Below, in pieces: positions 7,815 to 19,406 of a stretch of DNA of 64,000 nucleotides. The notes beneath the pieces are model-generated. The model was not told the origin of the DNA. It searched no databases and worked only from the letters and a program-made list of their open reading frames with translations. Made by a program: the position numbers and the translations under genes. The number at the start of each line of letters is the position of its first letter. Within the stretch, counting starts at the first letter, position 1. The DNA comes from Aegicerativicinus sediminis (GTDB lineage Bacteria; Bacteroidota; Bacteroidia; Flavobacteriales; Flavobacteriaceae): positions 186,001-250,000 of the forward strand of contig NZ_CP064295.1 in the NCBI RefSeq assembly GCF_015476115.1, given 5' to 3'.

Positions 7815-10800
7815 ATGAATTATAAGATTCCGTCAAAATCTGTCACCACAGTACTAACAATAATAGGAAGTCACTACTATAGTTTTTCTCAGCTAATTTT
7901 TGGTTCAATCCTCTTTTTAATTTCCACATCTTTTACGAGCGCTTTTCAAGCTAAAGGAAGTGAATCTTTCGAAAAAGTTCATGTAATTAAAACCACCGAC
8001 CCCTTTGCTCGTGGTTTGTTTGTTACCACCGAAAAGAAGTCAGGTCATTTCCCTGTTGTTGAAAATGGCAATCCAACACCCATATTAATCAGTGAATCGG
8101 ATTATGGGGGTGTCCAAAGAGTAGGAAAGTTTTTTCAAGAAGACTTAAGTAGAGTAAGCGGTAAGTCTGCTGCTTTAATTAATAAACCAACATCTTTAAA
8201 CAATTTAATTATTGTAGGGTCTATCGACAGAAGTCCAATTATAAAGAATCTAATTTCCCAGGGAAAGATCGACGTTAAGCAATTAGAGGGAAAATGGGAA
8301 AAATTCTTAATTGTTCCAGTAAAGAATCCAATGGAAGGTGTGAAAAATGGTTTGGTAATCGCCGGTAGTGATAAAAGAGGTACCATTTTCGGAATGCTTG
8401 AGCTCTCAGAGCAAATGGGAGTTTCTCCATGGTATTGGTGGGCTGATGTACCGGTAAAAATGCGGGAAAACATCTATGTTAAAAAAGGAGTCCATACACT
8501 TGGTGAACCAAGCGTGAAATACCGTGGGATTTTCATAAATGATGAGGCCCCTGCTTTGACCGGTTGGGTTTATGAAAAATTTGGTGATTTTAACCATGAA
8601 TTCTATGAAAAAGTCTTTGAACTTATTTTAAGGAACAAGGGTAACTATTTATGGCCAGCCATGTGGCGTCCTAGGGTCTTCTCTACTGATGATCCAGAAA
8701 ATCTCAGATTGGCGGATGAATATGGCATTGTAATTTCTACTTCACATCATGAACCCATGATGCGTTATCATGAAGAATGGAGCCGCTACGATGGAGGTGA
8801 TTGGAATTATAAAACGAATAAAGAGAAACTTCAAGAGTTCTGGCGTGGAGGAATAGAACGGATGGGCGATTATGAAAGTGTTGTTACCATGGGTATGCGC
8901 GGTGATGGAGATGAAGCTATGAGTGAGAGTACGGCTGTTGGTCTTATGAAAGAGATAATTGCAGACCAACGTAAAATAATAAAGGAAGTTACTGGAAAAC
9001 CCGCTAAGGAGACACCACAAGTTTGGGCAATTTATAAAGAGGTCCAAGATTATTATGACAAAGGTTTACGTGTTGACGACGATATTTTGGTACTCTTTTG
9101 TGATGATAATTGGGGTAATATAAGGATTGTACCAAAAAAGGAAGATCTAAATCATGAAGGAGGCTATGGATTATATTATCATTTCGATTTCGTTGGAGGA
9201 CCAGTTTCCTATCGCTGGCTGAACGTAACGCAAATAGAGAAGGTTTGGGAACAAATGAATTTGGCTTATGAATGGGGGATTCAAGATTTATGGTTAGTTA
9301 ATGTTGGCGATATTAAACCTATGGAATTACCAATCGACTTCTTTTTAGATTTTGCATGGAATGCCAAAATGGAGGCAAAAGAACTTCCTAACTACTACAG
9401 AACTTGGGCAGCACAACAATTTGGAGAAAATTTAGCTAATGAAGTTGCAGACATACTCGCTCTTTCAACTAAATATTCAGCAAGGAGAACTCCTGAAATG
9501 CTAAAACCAAACACTTACAGTCTCACCAACTATAATGAGGCAGAAACTATACTAAAAGAATATAGCGAACTTTTCCAGAGAAGCGAAAATATCTACAGTA
9601 AACTGCCTGAAACATCAAAATCGGCATATTATCAAATTGTTCACTTTCCTATTGAGGTTCTTAAAAATTTGAATGAAATGTACGTTGCAGCAGGCAAAAA
9701 TAGCCTTTACGCCATGCAGGGACGAGCTTCCACAAACCATTATGCCGATTTAGTTATAGAAAAGTTTAAGAAGGATAAAGAATTAACCGATTATTACAAT
9801 AAATCCCTAGCAGGCGGAAAATGGAATCACTTTATGGACCAAAAATACATTGGTTACACAAGTTGGAATGAGCCCAGAATTGAAAAAATGCCTGAAATAT
9901 CCTATGTTCGTCTACCTTCTGAAGCAGGATTGGGATATATTTTGGAAAATGGAGTAAGTAGAAACCGATGGTTTGGTGGAGGGTTGTTTTCTAATAAATT
10001 CAATTCGTTCGACAAAGTTAATAATCAGACTTACGAAATTGATCTTTTCAATACTGGTACCAATCCATTGGAATACACTTTGAAAACAGATAAAGACTGG
10101 ATAAACATCTCTAAACCCTCAGGCACCCTAAAATTTGAAGAAAAAATTACAGTTGGCATAGATTGGTCTAAAGTTTCTAAAGAGGATACATCAGGCAAAA
10201 TAACTTTATCCGGTGATGGACGTGATTACGAAATTGAAGTGCCAATCAATACAACATTCAATTCTGCCTCTGGTTATATTGAAAGTAATGGGGTTGTTTC
10301 AATAGATGCGGCTAAATTTTCTAGCAAAAAAGAATCTAGTGGGATAAGTTGGACAACTATCCCGAATATGGGCAGAACAAATTCTTCCATTACTGTTGAA
10401 CCAGCAAATGCAAATGCCCAATTACCGACTGGATCTTCTCCTCGACTAGATTATGTTTTCACCCTTCAATCTAAGGCTGATATTGAAGTCCATTCTCTAC
10501 TTTCCCCAACACTCAATTTTAAAAAAGAGGATGGATTGAAATTTGCCATTTCCATTGATGGTCAAACGCCACAAATTGTTAATATTCATGAAGGTGATTC
10601 AGTGCCAGATTGGGAATATCCTGAATGGTGGAATAAATCTGTTACTGATCGTGTGAGAGTTAAAAAAACAAAATTTGAAAACATTGAAGCCGGCACCCAT
10701 ACCCTCAAAATTTTTATGATTGACCCTGGTGTAGTTTTCCAAAAATTTATTGTGGATGCTGGAGGTCTAAAAGATAGTTATTTAGGACCTCCAACCAGTA

Positions 10801-10823
10801 TGTATATAGAACCTAAAAAATAG
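7815..10823 (+). CDS. GH115 alpha-(4-O-methyl)glucuronidase, secreted
   Basis: This 1002-residue protein begins with an export signal within about residues 20-45 after an unusually long N-region. The catalytic core carries GH115 signatures: MGVSPWYWWADVP, YRGIFINDEAPALTGW, NYLWPAMWRP, STSHHEPMMRYHEEW, GMRGDGDEAM and LFCDDNWGNIR. After about residue 690, beta-rich C-terminal domains follow, including the family's usual C-terminal module. GH115 enzymes remove glucuronic acid from both internal and terminal xylose of glucuronoxylan, which complements the GH67 enzyme upstream. The gene has its own promoter and operator. It runs convergently into the CE1 gene with about 40 bp between them. Confidence 0.95.
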   Translation: MNYKIPSKSVTTVLTIIGSHYYSFSQLIFGSILFLISTSFTSAFQAKGSESFEKVHVIKTTDPFARGLFVTTEKKSGHFPVVENGNPTPILISESDYGGVQRVGKFFQEDLSRVSGKSAALINKPTSLNNLIIVGSIDRSPIIKNLISQGKIDVKQLEGKWEKFLIVPVKNPMEGVKNGLVIAGSDKRGTIFGMLELSEQMGVSPWYWWADVPVKMRENIYVKKGVHTLGEPSVKYRGIFINDEAPALTGWVYEKFGDFNHEFYEKVFELILRNKGNYLWPAMWRPRVFSTDDPENLRLADEYGIVISTSHHEPMMRYHEEWSRYDGGDWNYKTNKEKLQEFWRGGIERMGDYESVVTMGMRGDGDEAMSESTAVGLMKEIIADQRKIIKEVTGKPAKETPQVWAIYKEVQDYYDKGLRVDDDILVLFCDDNWGNIRIVPKKEDLNHEGGYGLYYHFDFVGGPVSYRWLNVTQIEKVWEQMNLAYEWGIQDLWLVNVGDIKPMELPIDFFLDFAWNAKMEAKELPNYYRTWAAQQFGENLANEVADILALSTKYSARRTPEMLKPNTYSLTNYNEAETILKEYSELFQRSENIYSKLPETSKSAYYQIVHFPIEVLKNLNEMYVAAGKNSLYAMQGRASTNHYADLVIEKFKKDKELTDYYNKSLAGGKWNHFMDQKYIGYTSWNEPRIEKMPEISYVRLPSEAGLGYILENGVSRNRWFGGGLFSNKFNSFDKVNNQTYEIDLFNTGTNPLEYTLKTDKDWINISKPSGTLKFEEKITVGIDWSKVSKEDTSGKITLSGDGRDYEIEVPINTTFNSASGYIESNGVVSIDAAKFSSKKESSGISWTTIPNMGRTNSSITVEPANANAQLPTGSSPRLDYVFTLQSKADIEVHSLLSPTLNFKKEDGLKFAISIDGQTPQIVNIHEGDSVPDWEYPEWWNKSVTDRVRVKKTKFENIEAGTHTLKIFMIDPGVVFQKFIVDAGGLKDSYLGPPTSMYIEPKK

Positions 10824-10863
10824 CAGGTCCATACAAATTTGCCATTTCAAAACATAAATTTCT

Positions 10864-11703
<840 letters not shown>

Positions 11704-11758
11704 TTATATCGATTATAAGTTTTCAGTTGATTTTCAATTGTAATAGAACCTCTAAGTT

Positions 11759-13309
11759 TTAGTTTTTCACCTTTAACTGATTATCAGCCCATTCAACAAA
11801 ATATTTAATGTTAGGGGTATCAGTATGACCTCCATCATGCTGTCTCCAGGCCAATGCACCATCGAGCAAACCAACTTTTACATCGGGCATTTGTTCGTTC
11901 ATATAATCATCGGAAACCCCCAAAGCTTTTTTCCCATAAAGCCTATAGATAGGTTGAGCAGCAACCGCGGCCATATAACTTCCTTGGTGATCTAACCAAT
12001 GAGCATCTCCTTGCTCAGGTATACCATAACTAATAAAAACCGGACGAGGGGCACAAAGAGCTATCAATTGATGGCTATCTACAGGTAAATTAGATGCATC
12101 CAGTTTACCTAATTTTCCTTTTTCAGCTCCATATTTAAGATAATTACCAGCCATCCAATAGTAGAATCCCCCAGTTAAATTCTCAACTGCCTCGCCAAAA
12201 TTTCTGCGATGCAAGGTTGTCCCCCCTTTACCTGAGGAACCTATTAATCCAACGGCAAAGCGTTGATCAAATGCCATGGTAACTAGAGCCGCTTTTCCAT
12301 ATCTAGAAACTCCTTCGATTCCAACCTTTGTAGCATCAACCCTTGGATCTGTTTCGAGGTAATCAAGTCCCCTTGAAGCTCCCCAAGCCCATGCTCTCAA
12401 AGCACCCCATTGCTTAGGTGTTCTAGTTTTTCCTTTGTTCGTTAGAGCTATTACCCCAGTACATGTCAAAGATTCTCCATTATCTGGTTGTATTGAATTT
12501 GTATCGAGTTTAGCATAACCCCAACCAGCATTTATTAGGTCTCTTTCTCTAACCAATTCATTTTCTGAAAACCTATAAAAACCAAAATTATTGTAATTTG
12601 AAGGTCGCATTAATGGAGAATAAGCCGGATATTCGTCTAATATTTTAGCCGCCTTGGGATCTTTTCTCAATTCATTAAGAAGAACTTGATTTAGGTATTC
12701 AAACTCATTTTTTCTGGGTTGATTAGGCGCAGGAACCTCGGCAGGTCCGTACATCATTAAAAGAGGCACCTTTCCTTTGACATTTGCAGGCGTTACCACA
12801 ACCATCGCGATATTAACATCAATAATAGGATAGGAGCGATTATCAACCTTTCCGATTAGCTTCTTAACTGTTACCGGTGTCCAACCAATTAGTTCCCGCT
12901 CTTCAAAAACGACTTCCCAAGTTACATCCGGTACATTTTTAGGTATTTCACCATAAACTTCTTTTTCAAAATCATCTACAATCTCCGGACGTCTTACCTT
13001 TTCCCAATCCTCAATTGTTTGCACCATTCTTCCATTTTTGGTTTCCATTAATTCAGGAAGTTCAGTAAATGGTGTTGCGAGAGCTATTTCATAATTTGCA
13101 GGATTCTCTTTTGCTTCAGCATTACCATTTTTCCCAGGCCTAAGCTCTGTTATGCCTAAAAGTTGTTTCATTTGTTCCTTATCCCGTGAGGCATCTAGGC
13201 ATAAGGGGTCGGATAGGTTTGATTGAGAAAATGATAAAAAGGTGAAGGCTAGCAATGTTACAATATTAACCACAATGCTTTCTGTTTTGAAATCTTTAAT
13301 GACACCCAT
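11759..13309 (-). CDS. CE15-type 4-O-methyl-glucuronoyl esterase, secreted
   Basis: This 516-residue protein has an N-terminal signal or anchor (hydrophobic about residues 11-29). The CE15 hallmark GVSRYGKAAL places the nucleophile at Ser335. GSSGKGG, RRNFGEAVENL and a C-terminal HDGGHTDTPN (likely catalytic His495) follow as in bacterial CE15 enzymes. The family cleaves the ester that links glucuronic acid on xylan to lignin alcohols. It is the first gene of a two-gene - strand unit with the CE1 esterase and lies about 75 bp downstream of operator D. The size agrees with bacterial members. A related acetylxylan-esterase-like role is less likely given the SRxGK motif. Confidence 0.88.
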   Translation of the reverse strand: MGVIKDFKTESIVVNIVTLLAFTFLSFSQSNLSDPLCLDASRDKEQMKQLLGITELRPGKNGNAEAKENPANYEIALATPFTELPELMETKNGRMVQTIEDWEKVRRPEIVDDFEKEVYGEIPKNVPDVTWEVVFEERELIGWTPVTVKKLIGKVDNRSYPIIDVNIAMVVVTPANVKGKVPLLMMYGPAEVPAPNQPRKNEFEYLNQVLLNELRKDPKAAKILDEYPAYSPLMRPSNYNNFGFYRFSENELVRERDLINAGWGYAKLDTNSIQPDNGESLTCTGVIALTNKGKTRTPKQWGALRAWAWGASRGLDYLETDPRVDATKVGIEGVSRYGKAALVTMAFDQRFAVGLIGSSGKGGTTLHRRNFGEAVENLTGGFYYWMAGNYLKYGAEKGKLGKLDASNLPVDSHQLIALCAPRPVFISYGIPEQGDAHWLDHQGSYMAAVAAQPIYRLYGKKALGVSDDYMNEQMPDVKVGLLDGALAWRQHDGGHTDTPNIKYFVEWADNQLKVKN

Positions 13310-13384
13310 TAAGTTTGATTATTTAATTATCTAAAATATAGTTGCATGAATAACTCAAGTTATTGTGAAATTACGAATAATTCC

Positions 13385-13396
13385 GCAACCGATTGT
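13385..13396. promoter_or_regulatory. Putative LacI-family operator, site D
   Basis: GCAACCGATTGT (reading ACAATCGGTTGC on the - strand) is the fourth copy of the palindrome. It lies 75 bp before the CE15 gene and 164 bp before the sugar dehydrogenase gene. Its flanks resemble those of site A over about 30 bp (13377-13406 against 874-902). No clear TAnnTTTG was found for the CE15 direction. Confidence 0.6.
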
Positions 13397-13560
13397 TCTA
13401 AATTAATCGTGATTACCAAAAGATTAATGACAAGTAAAGTATGGATTTGAATCGAATAGTTTAATATGTATTGAAAAGCGTTAAAGTTATTTTAATAAAA
13501 TTAGGATGAATTAGAAAAATAGTTTCTAAAACTTACCTTTAAAGCAATAAACTATCAAAC

Positions 13561-14709
13561 ATGATTAAATATTACCCCCTAGTTTTAAGCGCACTGTTAT
13601 TTTTAAATTGTGGCGAATCAACTTCCAGTGAAGATTCAGTAGACACACAACCTGAGGTCGCTGTTGCTGAAGAGCCAACAAAGCCATTAAAGGTAACCTA
13701 TGAGAAGGTTGTTTCTGATCTTCAAATTCCATGGGGTTTTGTATTTCTTCCCGACAATTCTATGTTGATAACTGAAAAAGACGGCCGACTTATTCATTTT
13801 AAGGACGGACAAAAAACAGAGGTTAGTGGCGTGCCAGAGGTATACCAAAGAGGTCAGGGTGGCTTGCTTGATATCTATTTACATCCCAATTTTAATACAA
13901 ACAAACTATTGTATATAACTTATTCTTCTTCAGAAGGCGAAGGTGAAGGAGGAAATACCGCATTGATGCAAGCAAAATTTAATAATAATGCATTAACTGA
14001 ACAAAAAGTCCTATATAAGGCAACTCCGAATACCACTAAAGGTCAGCATTTTGGTTCTCGAATTGTGTTCGACAAAGATGGCTACCTGTACTTTACAATT
14101 GGTGAACGTGGTAACCGAGATGAAAATCCACAAGACATTACTAGAGACGGTGGAAAAGTTTATCGATTAATGGAAGATGGCACTATACCTACAGACAATC
14201 CTTTTTACAATGATGCTAATGCCAAAAAAGCCATTTATTCCTATGGCCATAGAAACCCACAAGGTATGGTAGTTAACCCAACTACTGGGAAAGTTTGGGT
14301 ACACGAACATGGTCCCCAAGGAGGTGATGAAATAAATATAGTAAAGCCGGGAGCTAATTACGGCTGGCCTGTTATTACCTATGGCATTAATTATAATGGC
14401 ACCAAAATTACGGATCAAACCTCCAAAGAAGGCATGGAGCAGCCCATACATTATTGGGTACCATCAATTGCACCAAGTGGAATGGTTTTTATAACCAGCG
14501 ATAAATATCCTGGCTGGAAGGGTGATCTATTGGTTGGTTCATTAAAATTTCAGTATGTGGCCCATTGTAAAATTGAGGGTGATAAAGTTGTTAGTGAAGA
14601 AAAGCTATTAGACCTTATTGGCAGGGTCAGATCAATTGAACAGGGTCCTGATGGATACATTTATGTGGGCGTTGAAAATGTAGGTATCGTTAAAATAGTA
14701 CCTGAGTAG
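13561..14709 (+). CDS. PQQ-dependent sugar dehydrogenase (GSDH family) lipoprotein
   Basis: This 382-residue protein has a lipoprotein signal ending LFLNC (Cys17). The remainder is a glucose/sorbosone dehydrogenase beta-propeller. It contains LQIPWGFVFLPDN, RGQGGLLDIYLHPNF, GQHFGSRIVFDKDGYLYFT, YGHRNPQG, EHGPQGGDEIN and NYGWPVITYG, the conserved blade and cofactor-site stretches of soluble aldose dehydrogenases. The family oxidises aldoses to lactones using PQQ in the periplasm. It is divergent from the CE15 gene. Whether operator D also controls it is open. The specific sugar is unknown. Confidence 0.88.
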   Translation: MIKYYPLVLSALLFLNCGESTSSEDSVDTQPEVAVAEEPTKPLKVTYEKVVSDLQIPWGFVFLPDNSMLITEKDGRLIHFKDGQKTEVSGVPEVYQRGQGGLLDIYLHPNFNTNKLLYITYSSSEGEGEGGNTALMQAKFNNNALTEQKVLYKATPNTTKGQHFGSRIVFDKDGYLYFTIGERGNRDENPQDITRDGGKVYRLMEDGTIPTDNPFYNDANAKKAIYSYGHRNPQGMVVNPTTGKVWVHEHGPQGGDEINIVKPGANYGWPVITYGINYNGTKITDQTSKEGMEQPIHYWVPSIAPSGMVFITSDKYPGWKGDLLVGSLKFQYVAHCKIEGDKVVSEEKLLDLIGRVRSIEQGPDGYIYVGVENVGIVKIVPE

Positions 14710-14765
14710 TTAATAACTCTTGGGTTAATCTAAGAAAAGCCAATTCTAAATCTTTCACAAATTTT

Positions 14766-14773
14766 TACATTTG
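14766..14773 (+). promoter_or_regulatory. -7 element, probable promoter of udk operon
   Basis: TACATTTG is an exact match to TAnnTTTG, 23 bp before the udk ATG. No clear -33 TTG is visible. Confidence 0.4.
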
Positions 14774-14796
14774 CCTAAATACATCTTTTTAGGTTA

Positions 14797-15408
14797 ATGC
14801 TTATAATTGGAATTGCTGGTGGTACCGGTTGCGGAAAGACTACCGTAGTAAATAGAATTTTGCACGAATTACCAGACGGTGAAGTTGGTGTAATTTCTCA
14901 GGACTCTTATTACAAGGATACTTCTTATTTAAATTATGATGAACGGGTGGCAATAAATTTTGATCATCCAAGATCTATTGATTTCAAATTGCTAGAGTCT
15001 CATTTAAAAATTCTTAGGGAAGGAAAACCCATTCAGCAGCCTGTTTATTCGTTTGTAGAACACAATAGAACTGGCGATACCATAATCACTAATCCAAGGA
15101 AGGTGATGATAGTAGAGGGGATTTTGATACTCACCAACCCCGAATTAAGGGAAATGTTCGACATCAAAATTTATGTACATGCGGACAGTGATGAACGCTT
15201 AATTAGGCGATTGAAAAGGGACATTTCAGAAAGAGGACGAGACATAGATGAAGTGCTGAATCGCTACCAAAATACATTAAAACCCATGCACCAACAATTT
15301 ATTGAACCAACAAAGGAATTTGCCGATATCATTATTCCTAACAATAAATATAATGATGTGGCTGTTGATATTGTAAAAACAATCATAAACGAAAGACTTT
15401 CAATTTAG
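14797..15408 (+). CDS. udk: Uridine kinase
   Basis: This 203-residue protein starts MLIIGIAGGTGCGKTT, the P-loop of uridine/cytidine kinases. It continues with SQDSYYKD and NFDHPRSID, which carry nucleoside-site residues, and RLKRDISERGRD in the lid. It phosphorylates uridine or cytidine in pyrimidine salvage. The length is normal. divIC follows after 6 nt, so the two are probably co-transcribed from the -7 element just upstream. Confidence 0.95.
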   Translation: MLIIGIAGGTGCGKTTVVNRILHELPDGEVGVISQDSYYKDTSYLNYDERVAINFDHPRSIDFKLLESHLKILREGKPIQQPVYSFVEHNRTGDTIITNPRKVMIVEGILILTNPELREMFDIKIYVHADSDERLIRRLKRDISERGRDIDEVLNRYQNTLKPMHQQFIEPTKEFADIIIPNNKYNDVAVDIVKTIINERLSI

Positions 15409-15414
15409 AATGAT

Positions 15415-15726
15415 ATGAAAATTCAAAAGAAGCACCTAAAACCTTTCAAAAACTTGTTTGTAATTGTCTTGATTGCATTCGCAGTTTGGATGCTATTTTT
15501 TGATGCCAACTCATTTCTTATTCACCATGAATTAAATTCTGAAATGGATGATTTGGAAGAGGAGAAAGAATATTATCAACGTGAAATAGAAAAGGATAAA
15601 AAGGCCCTTGAGGAATTGAGCACGGAAGAAGGACTTGAAAAATTGGCCCGAGAGAAATATTACATGAAAAGGGAAAATGAGGAGATTTACATCATTGAAT
15701 ACGAAGATAGTTTAGACAATGATTGA
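15415..15726 (+). CDS. Septum formation initiator, DivIC/FtsB-type
   Basis: This is a 103-residue bitopic protein: a short basic N-terminus, one membrane helix (about residues 13-31, NLFVIVLIAFAVWMLFF), then a charged coiled coil (about residues 38-70) and a C-terminal segment EGLEKLAREKYYMKR. That is the DivIC/FtsB layout, a bitopic component of the divisome that bridges FtsQ and FtsL. It lies 6 nt after udk and overlaps the next gene by 8 nt. Confidence 0.88.
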   Translation: MKIQKKHLKPFKNLFVIVLIAFAVWMLFFDANSFLIHHELNSEMDDLEEEKEYYQREIEKDKKALEELSTEEGLEKLAREKYYMKRENEEIYIIEYEDSLDND

Positions 15727-17089
15727 AGACACGAACCATAATCTCTTCGCAGAATTCGATGAAGTTTCCGCTAAGCAATGGAAACAGAACATTCAATTTG
15801 AGTTAAAAGGTAAAGATTACAGTGACAATTTGGTTTGGGAAAGTCCAGAAGGAATCCACATAAAACCTTTTTACAATGAAGAAGATCTTCAAAAGATAAT
15901 TTTACCAAAATTAAAATATCCCAAACATTGGCGGATTCAAAAAACCATCACTATTCAATCCAAGTTTAATGCTGACATTATTCTTGCCAAAATAGAAGAG
16001 GGTTTCGAAAGTTTTCGAATAATTCTAAATGGAGACAATGAAGCCCTTTCAATTGAAGAGCTAAACAAAATCCCAAGTAAAACTCCAATTTTTTTTGAAG
16101 TACAATCATCATCAAAATTGACTCTCAACGAAAAGCTCGGAAACTTTTCAGTGCAATTCGATCCTATCGCGCATTTGGTTAAAACGGGTAATTGGCACCA
16201 ATCGCTAAATTCAGATTTTAATAATTTTAAAAATATCTTTAAAATTTTTGGTGCATTATCGGTCAATATTGAAACCTACCAAAACGCCGGAGCCAATTTG
16301 GTGCAACAATTAGCTTATGCCATGGCTCATACAAAAGAATATTGTGATAGAATTATGGAGGAAAAAAGTCCTGGAGTAATCAATTTTAGAGTTGCTTTGG
16401 GTTCTAATTACTTTTTTGAAATCGCCAAACTTAGGGCACTGAGATGGTTATGGGATAGTCTGGCAACCTTATATAATTGGGCTAATTGTGAATGTATAAT
16501 TCATGTCGTTCCTAGCAAAAGGAACAAAACAATTTACGATTACAATACTAATATGCTTAGAACAACTACTGAGTGCATGAGTGGAGTGTTAGGTGGTGCA
16601 GATACAATAGAAAACTTGCCATATGATAAACTATACCATTATGAAAATGATTTTGGTGATCGACTTGCAAAAAATCAGCTGCTTATTTTAAAGGAAGAGA
16701 GTTATTTCGATGCCGTTTCTAATGCTACTGATGGTACTTATTATATCGAACAGCTCACACATCAATTAGCGACCAAAGCTTTAGCCCTTTTCAAGGAAAT
16801 TGAAAAAAGTGGCGGTTTTTTAAAACAACTAAAAGAGGGAACCATTCAAAAGAAAATAAAGGAGGTTGCAAATGAACAACAAGCCGAATTTAATGATAAG
16901 AAAATTTTATCCGTTGGGAGTAATTTTCAACCAAACCCCAAGGATAGAATGGTTGACACTCTTGATTTTTTTCCTTTTCGAACTAAGGAGAAAAGAAAGA
17001 CTCTTATAGAACCTATTGTAGAAAAGCGTCTTTCTGAAAAAATAGAGAAGGAACGTTTACAGCAAGAAAAAAATAATGAGACCCACTAA
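15719..17089 (+). CDS. mutA: Methylmalonyl-CoA mutase small (beta) subunit
   Basis: This 456-residue protein is related to the barrel domain of methylmalonyl-CoA mutase (ALSVNIETYQNAGANLVQQLAYAMAHTKEY, split here as SVNIETYQNAGA and LAYAMAHTKEY). It lacks the DxHxxG cobalamin-binding domain, as expected of the non-catalytic subunit, and is shorter than actinobacterial MutA. It overlaps divIC by 8 nt and directly abuts the large-subunit gene, so the two are surely co-translated. The complex interconverts methylmalonyl-CoA and succinyl-CoA. Confidence 0.9.
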   Translation: MIEDTNHNLFAEFDEVSAKQWKQNIQFELKGKDYSDNLVWESPEGIHIKPFYNEEDLQKIILPKLKYPKHWRIQKTITIQSKFNADIILAKIEEGFESFRIILNGDNEALSIEELNKIPSKTPIFFEVQSSSKLTLNEKLGNFSVQFDPIAHLVKTGNWHQSLNSDFNNFKNIFKIFGALSVNIETYQNAGANLVQQLAYAMAHTKEYCDRIMEEKSPGVINFRVALGSNYFFEIAKLRALRWLWDSLATLYNWANCECIIHVVPSKRNKTIYDYNTNMLRTTTECMSGVLGGADTIENLPYDKLYHYENDFGDRLAKNQLLILKEESYFDAVSNATDGTYYIEQLTHQLATKALALFKEIEKSGGFLKQLKEGTIQKKIKEVANEQQAEFNDKKILSVGSNFQPNPKDRMVDTLDFFPFRTKEKRKTLIEPIVEKRLSEKIEKERLQQEKNNETH

Positions 17090-19213
17090 ATGTCAGAACG
17101 AAAAGACATACAAGGATTAGAGTTATTATCAACATTAGATGGCCCGAAAAACAGTCTAGGGTTAATTCCTACTTCAGAAGAAATTAATCTAAAACGTTTT
17201 TATTCTACAAAGGATATTGAAGATTTAGGTCATTTAAATTTTGCCGCCGGAATACCTCCTTATTTACGAGGCCCCTATAGTACCATGTATGTTCAACGAC
17301 CTTGGACCATAAGGCAATATGCAGGTTTTTCTACAGCAGAGGATAGTAATGCGTTTTACAGACGTAATTTGGCAGCAGGCCAAAAAGGTCTTTCCGTGGC
17401 ATTTGATTTGGCCACTCATAGAGGATACGATTCAGACCACCCTCGTGTTGTTGGTGATGTTGGAAAAGCTGGTGTTGCAATAGATTCCGTCGAAGACATG
17501 AAAATTCTCTTTGACGGCATACCACTTGATAAAATGTCTGTTTCCATGACAATGAATGGGGCAGTTTTGCCTATTATGGCATTTTACATTGTAGCTGCAG
17601 AAGAGCAAGGTGTTTCAATAGAGGCCCTTAGCGGTACGATTCAAAATGATATCTTGAAGGAATTCATGGTCCGCAACACCTATATCTACCCTCCTACACA
17701 TTCAATTAAAATAATTTCAGACATTTTCGAATATACAAGTAAGTATATGCCCAAATTTAACAGCATCAGTATTTCCGGATATCATATGCAGGAGGCAGGG
17801 GCAACTTGTGATATTGAATTGGCTTACACCTTGGCTGATGGACTTGAATATGTTAGGAAAGGAATAGAGGCGGGTATGGATATCGATACTTTTGCACCTA
17901 GACTTTCTTTTTTTTGGGCTATTGGAATGAATCACTTTATGGAGATTGCTAAAATGAGAGCAGCTAGAATGTTGTGGGCAAAAATCATAAAACAATTTAA
18001 TCCGAAAAATCCAAAGTCGATGGCCCTGAGAACCCATTGTCAAACTAGCGGATGGAGTCTTACGGCACAAGATCCGTTTAACAATGTGGCTAGGACCTGT
18101 ATAGAAGCTGCAGCAGCCGCATTCGGAGGAACTCAAAGTTTACATACGAATGCCTTAGACGAAGCAATTGCCTTGCCTACAGATTTTTCTGCAAGAATAG
18201 CCAGAAACACTCAATTATACCTTCAAAAAGAAACCCAAATTACAAGGACTGTTGATCCTTGGGCAGGCAGCTATTATGTCGAGAGCCTTACTCATGAAAT
18301 TGCAGAAAAGGCATGGATTCTTATTCAGGAAATTGAAGAGCTCGGGGGTATGACGAAAGCTATAGAAGCTGGTATTCCAAAAATGCGTATAGAAGAAGCT
18401 GCTGCCAAAAAGCAAGCACGCATAGATTCTGGTAAAGACATAATTGTTGGAGTTAATGCTTTTCAATTAGAAAAGGAAGACCCACTCCAAATTTTGGAAG
18501 TGGACAATGAAACAGTTCTTAAGCAGCAAATTGAACGTTTAGAAAGAATTAAAAAGGAAAGAAATGAAGCTGAGGTAAAGATCTGCTTACAAAAACTAAC
18601 TAAAGCTGCTGAAAATGATGAGGAAAATTTATTAGTTTTAGCCATAGAGGCCGCCAGGAATAGAGCTACCTTGGGTGAAATAAGTTCAGCCCTAGAACAG
18701 GTGTATGGACGGCACAAGGCAAAAACCCAATCTTTTACAGGCGTGTATAGTAAAGAAATTAAAAACGACCAATCATTTATAAAGGCCAGAGAGCTATCCG
18801 ATAAATTTGCGGAACAAGATGGTCGTAGACCTCGTATTATGATTGCCAAAATGGGTCAGGATGGACACGACCGTGGTGCAAAAGTTGTTGCAACTGGTTA
18901 TGCGGATTTAGGCTTTGATGTAGATATCGGACCCTTATTTCAAACACCAAAAGAGGTTGCAAAACAAGCAGTTGAAAATGATGTGCATATCCTAGGAATT
19001 AGTTCTCTAGCTGCGGGCCATAAAACTTTGGTGCCTCAAGTAATTAAGGAATTACATAATTACGGCAGAGACGACATAATGGTAATTGTCGGAGGGGTTA
19101 TACCGAAACAGGATTATCAGTTTTTACTGGACGCTGGTGTTTTAGCCATTTTTGGACCGGGTACCAAAATAAGTGAAGCTGCAATCACAATACTAGAAAT
19201 GCTTATCGACTAG
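17090..19213 (+). CDS. mutB: Methylmalonyl-CoA mutase large (alpha) subunit
   Basis: This 707-residue catalytic subunit has an N-terminal substrate barrel ([21 protein letters not shown] region, and [19 protein letters not shown]). Its C-terminal cobalamin domain carries the base-off motif DGHDRG at residues 591-596, where His593 would coordinate cobalt. GGVIP follows in the B12 domain. It converts (R)-methylmalonyl-CoA to succinyl-CoA with adenosylcobalamin, for propionate and branched-chain amino-acid catabolism. Its ATG touches the mutA stop codon. Confidence 0.96.
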   Translation: MSERKDIQGLELLSTLDGPKNSLGLIPTSEEINLKRFYSTKDIEDLGHLNFAAGIPPYLRGPYSTMYVQRPWTIRQYAGFSTAEDSNAFYRRNLAAGQKGLSVAFDLATHRGYDSDHPRVVGDVGKAGVAIDSVEDMKILFDGIPLDKMSVSMTMNGAVLPIMAFYIVAAEEQGVSIEALSGTIQNDILKEFMVRNTYIYPPTHSIKIISDIFEYTSKYMPKFNSISISGYHMQEAGATCDIELAYTLADGLEYVRKGIEAGMDIDTFAPRLSFFWAIGMNHFMEIAKMRAARMLWAKIIKQFNPKNPKSMALRTHCQTSGWSLTAQDPFNNVARTCIEAAAAAFGGTQSLHTNALDEAIALPTDFSARIARNTQLYLQKETQITRTVDPWAGSYYVESLTHEIAEKAWILIQEIEELGGMTKAIEAGIPKMRIEEAAAKKQARIDSGKDIIVGVNAFQLEKEDPLQILEVDNETVLKQQIERLERIKKERNEAEVKICLQKLTKAAENDEENLLVLAIEAARNRATLGEISSALEQVYGRHKAKTQSFTGVYSKEIKNDQSFIKARELSDKFAEQDGRRPRIMIAKMGQDGHDRGAKVVATGYADLGFDVDIGPLFQTPKEVAKQAVENDVHILGISSLAAGHKTLVPQVIKELHNYGRDDIMVIVGGVIPKQDYQFLLDAGVLAIFGPGTKISEAAITILEMLID

Positions 19214-19406
19214 TTATTGCAATTTAATTTAATTCACCTTTAACCTGCAAACCAATTACTAGAAAAGGTAATACTTTAAAAAACAACACTTTATTAAAAT
19301 CACTGAATAATTATTCAATTCATATTGTTGACCATCTGTTAACAATTAGCATTTTAATAACAATGAAATAATTGTATTTTTACCTCGTTAAATTCAAAAA
19401 CGATTA

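Noticed and set aside
17717-18136. 139-codon reading frame antisense to mutB
   Set aside because: No signal, motif or neighbours support it; it is a shadow of a strongly conserved gene.
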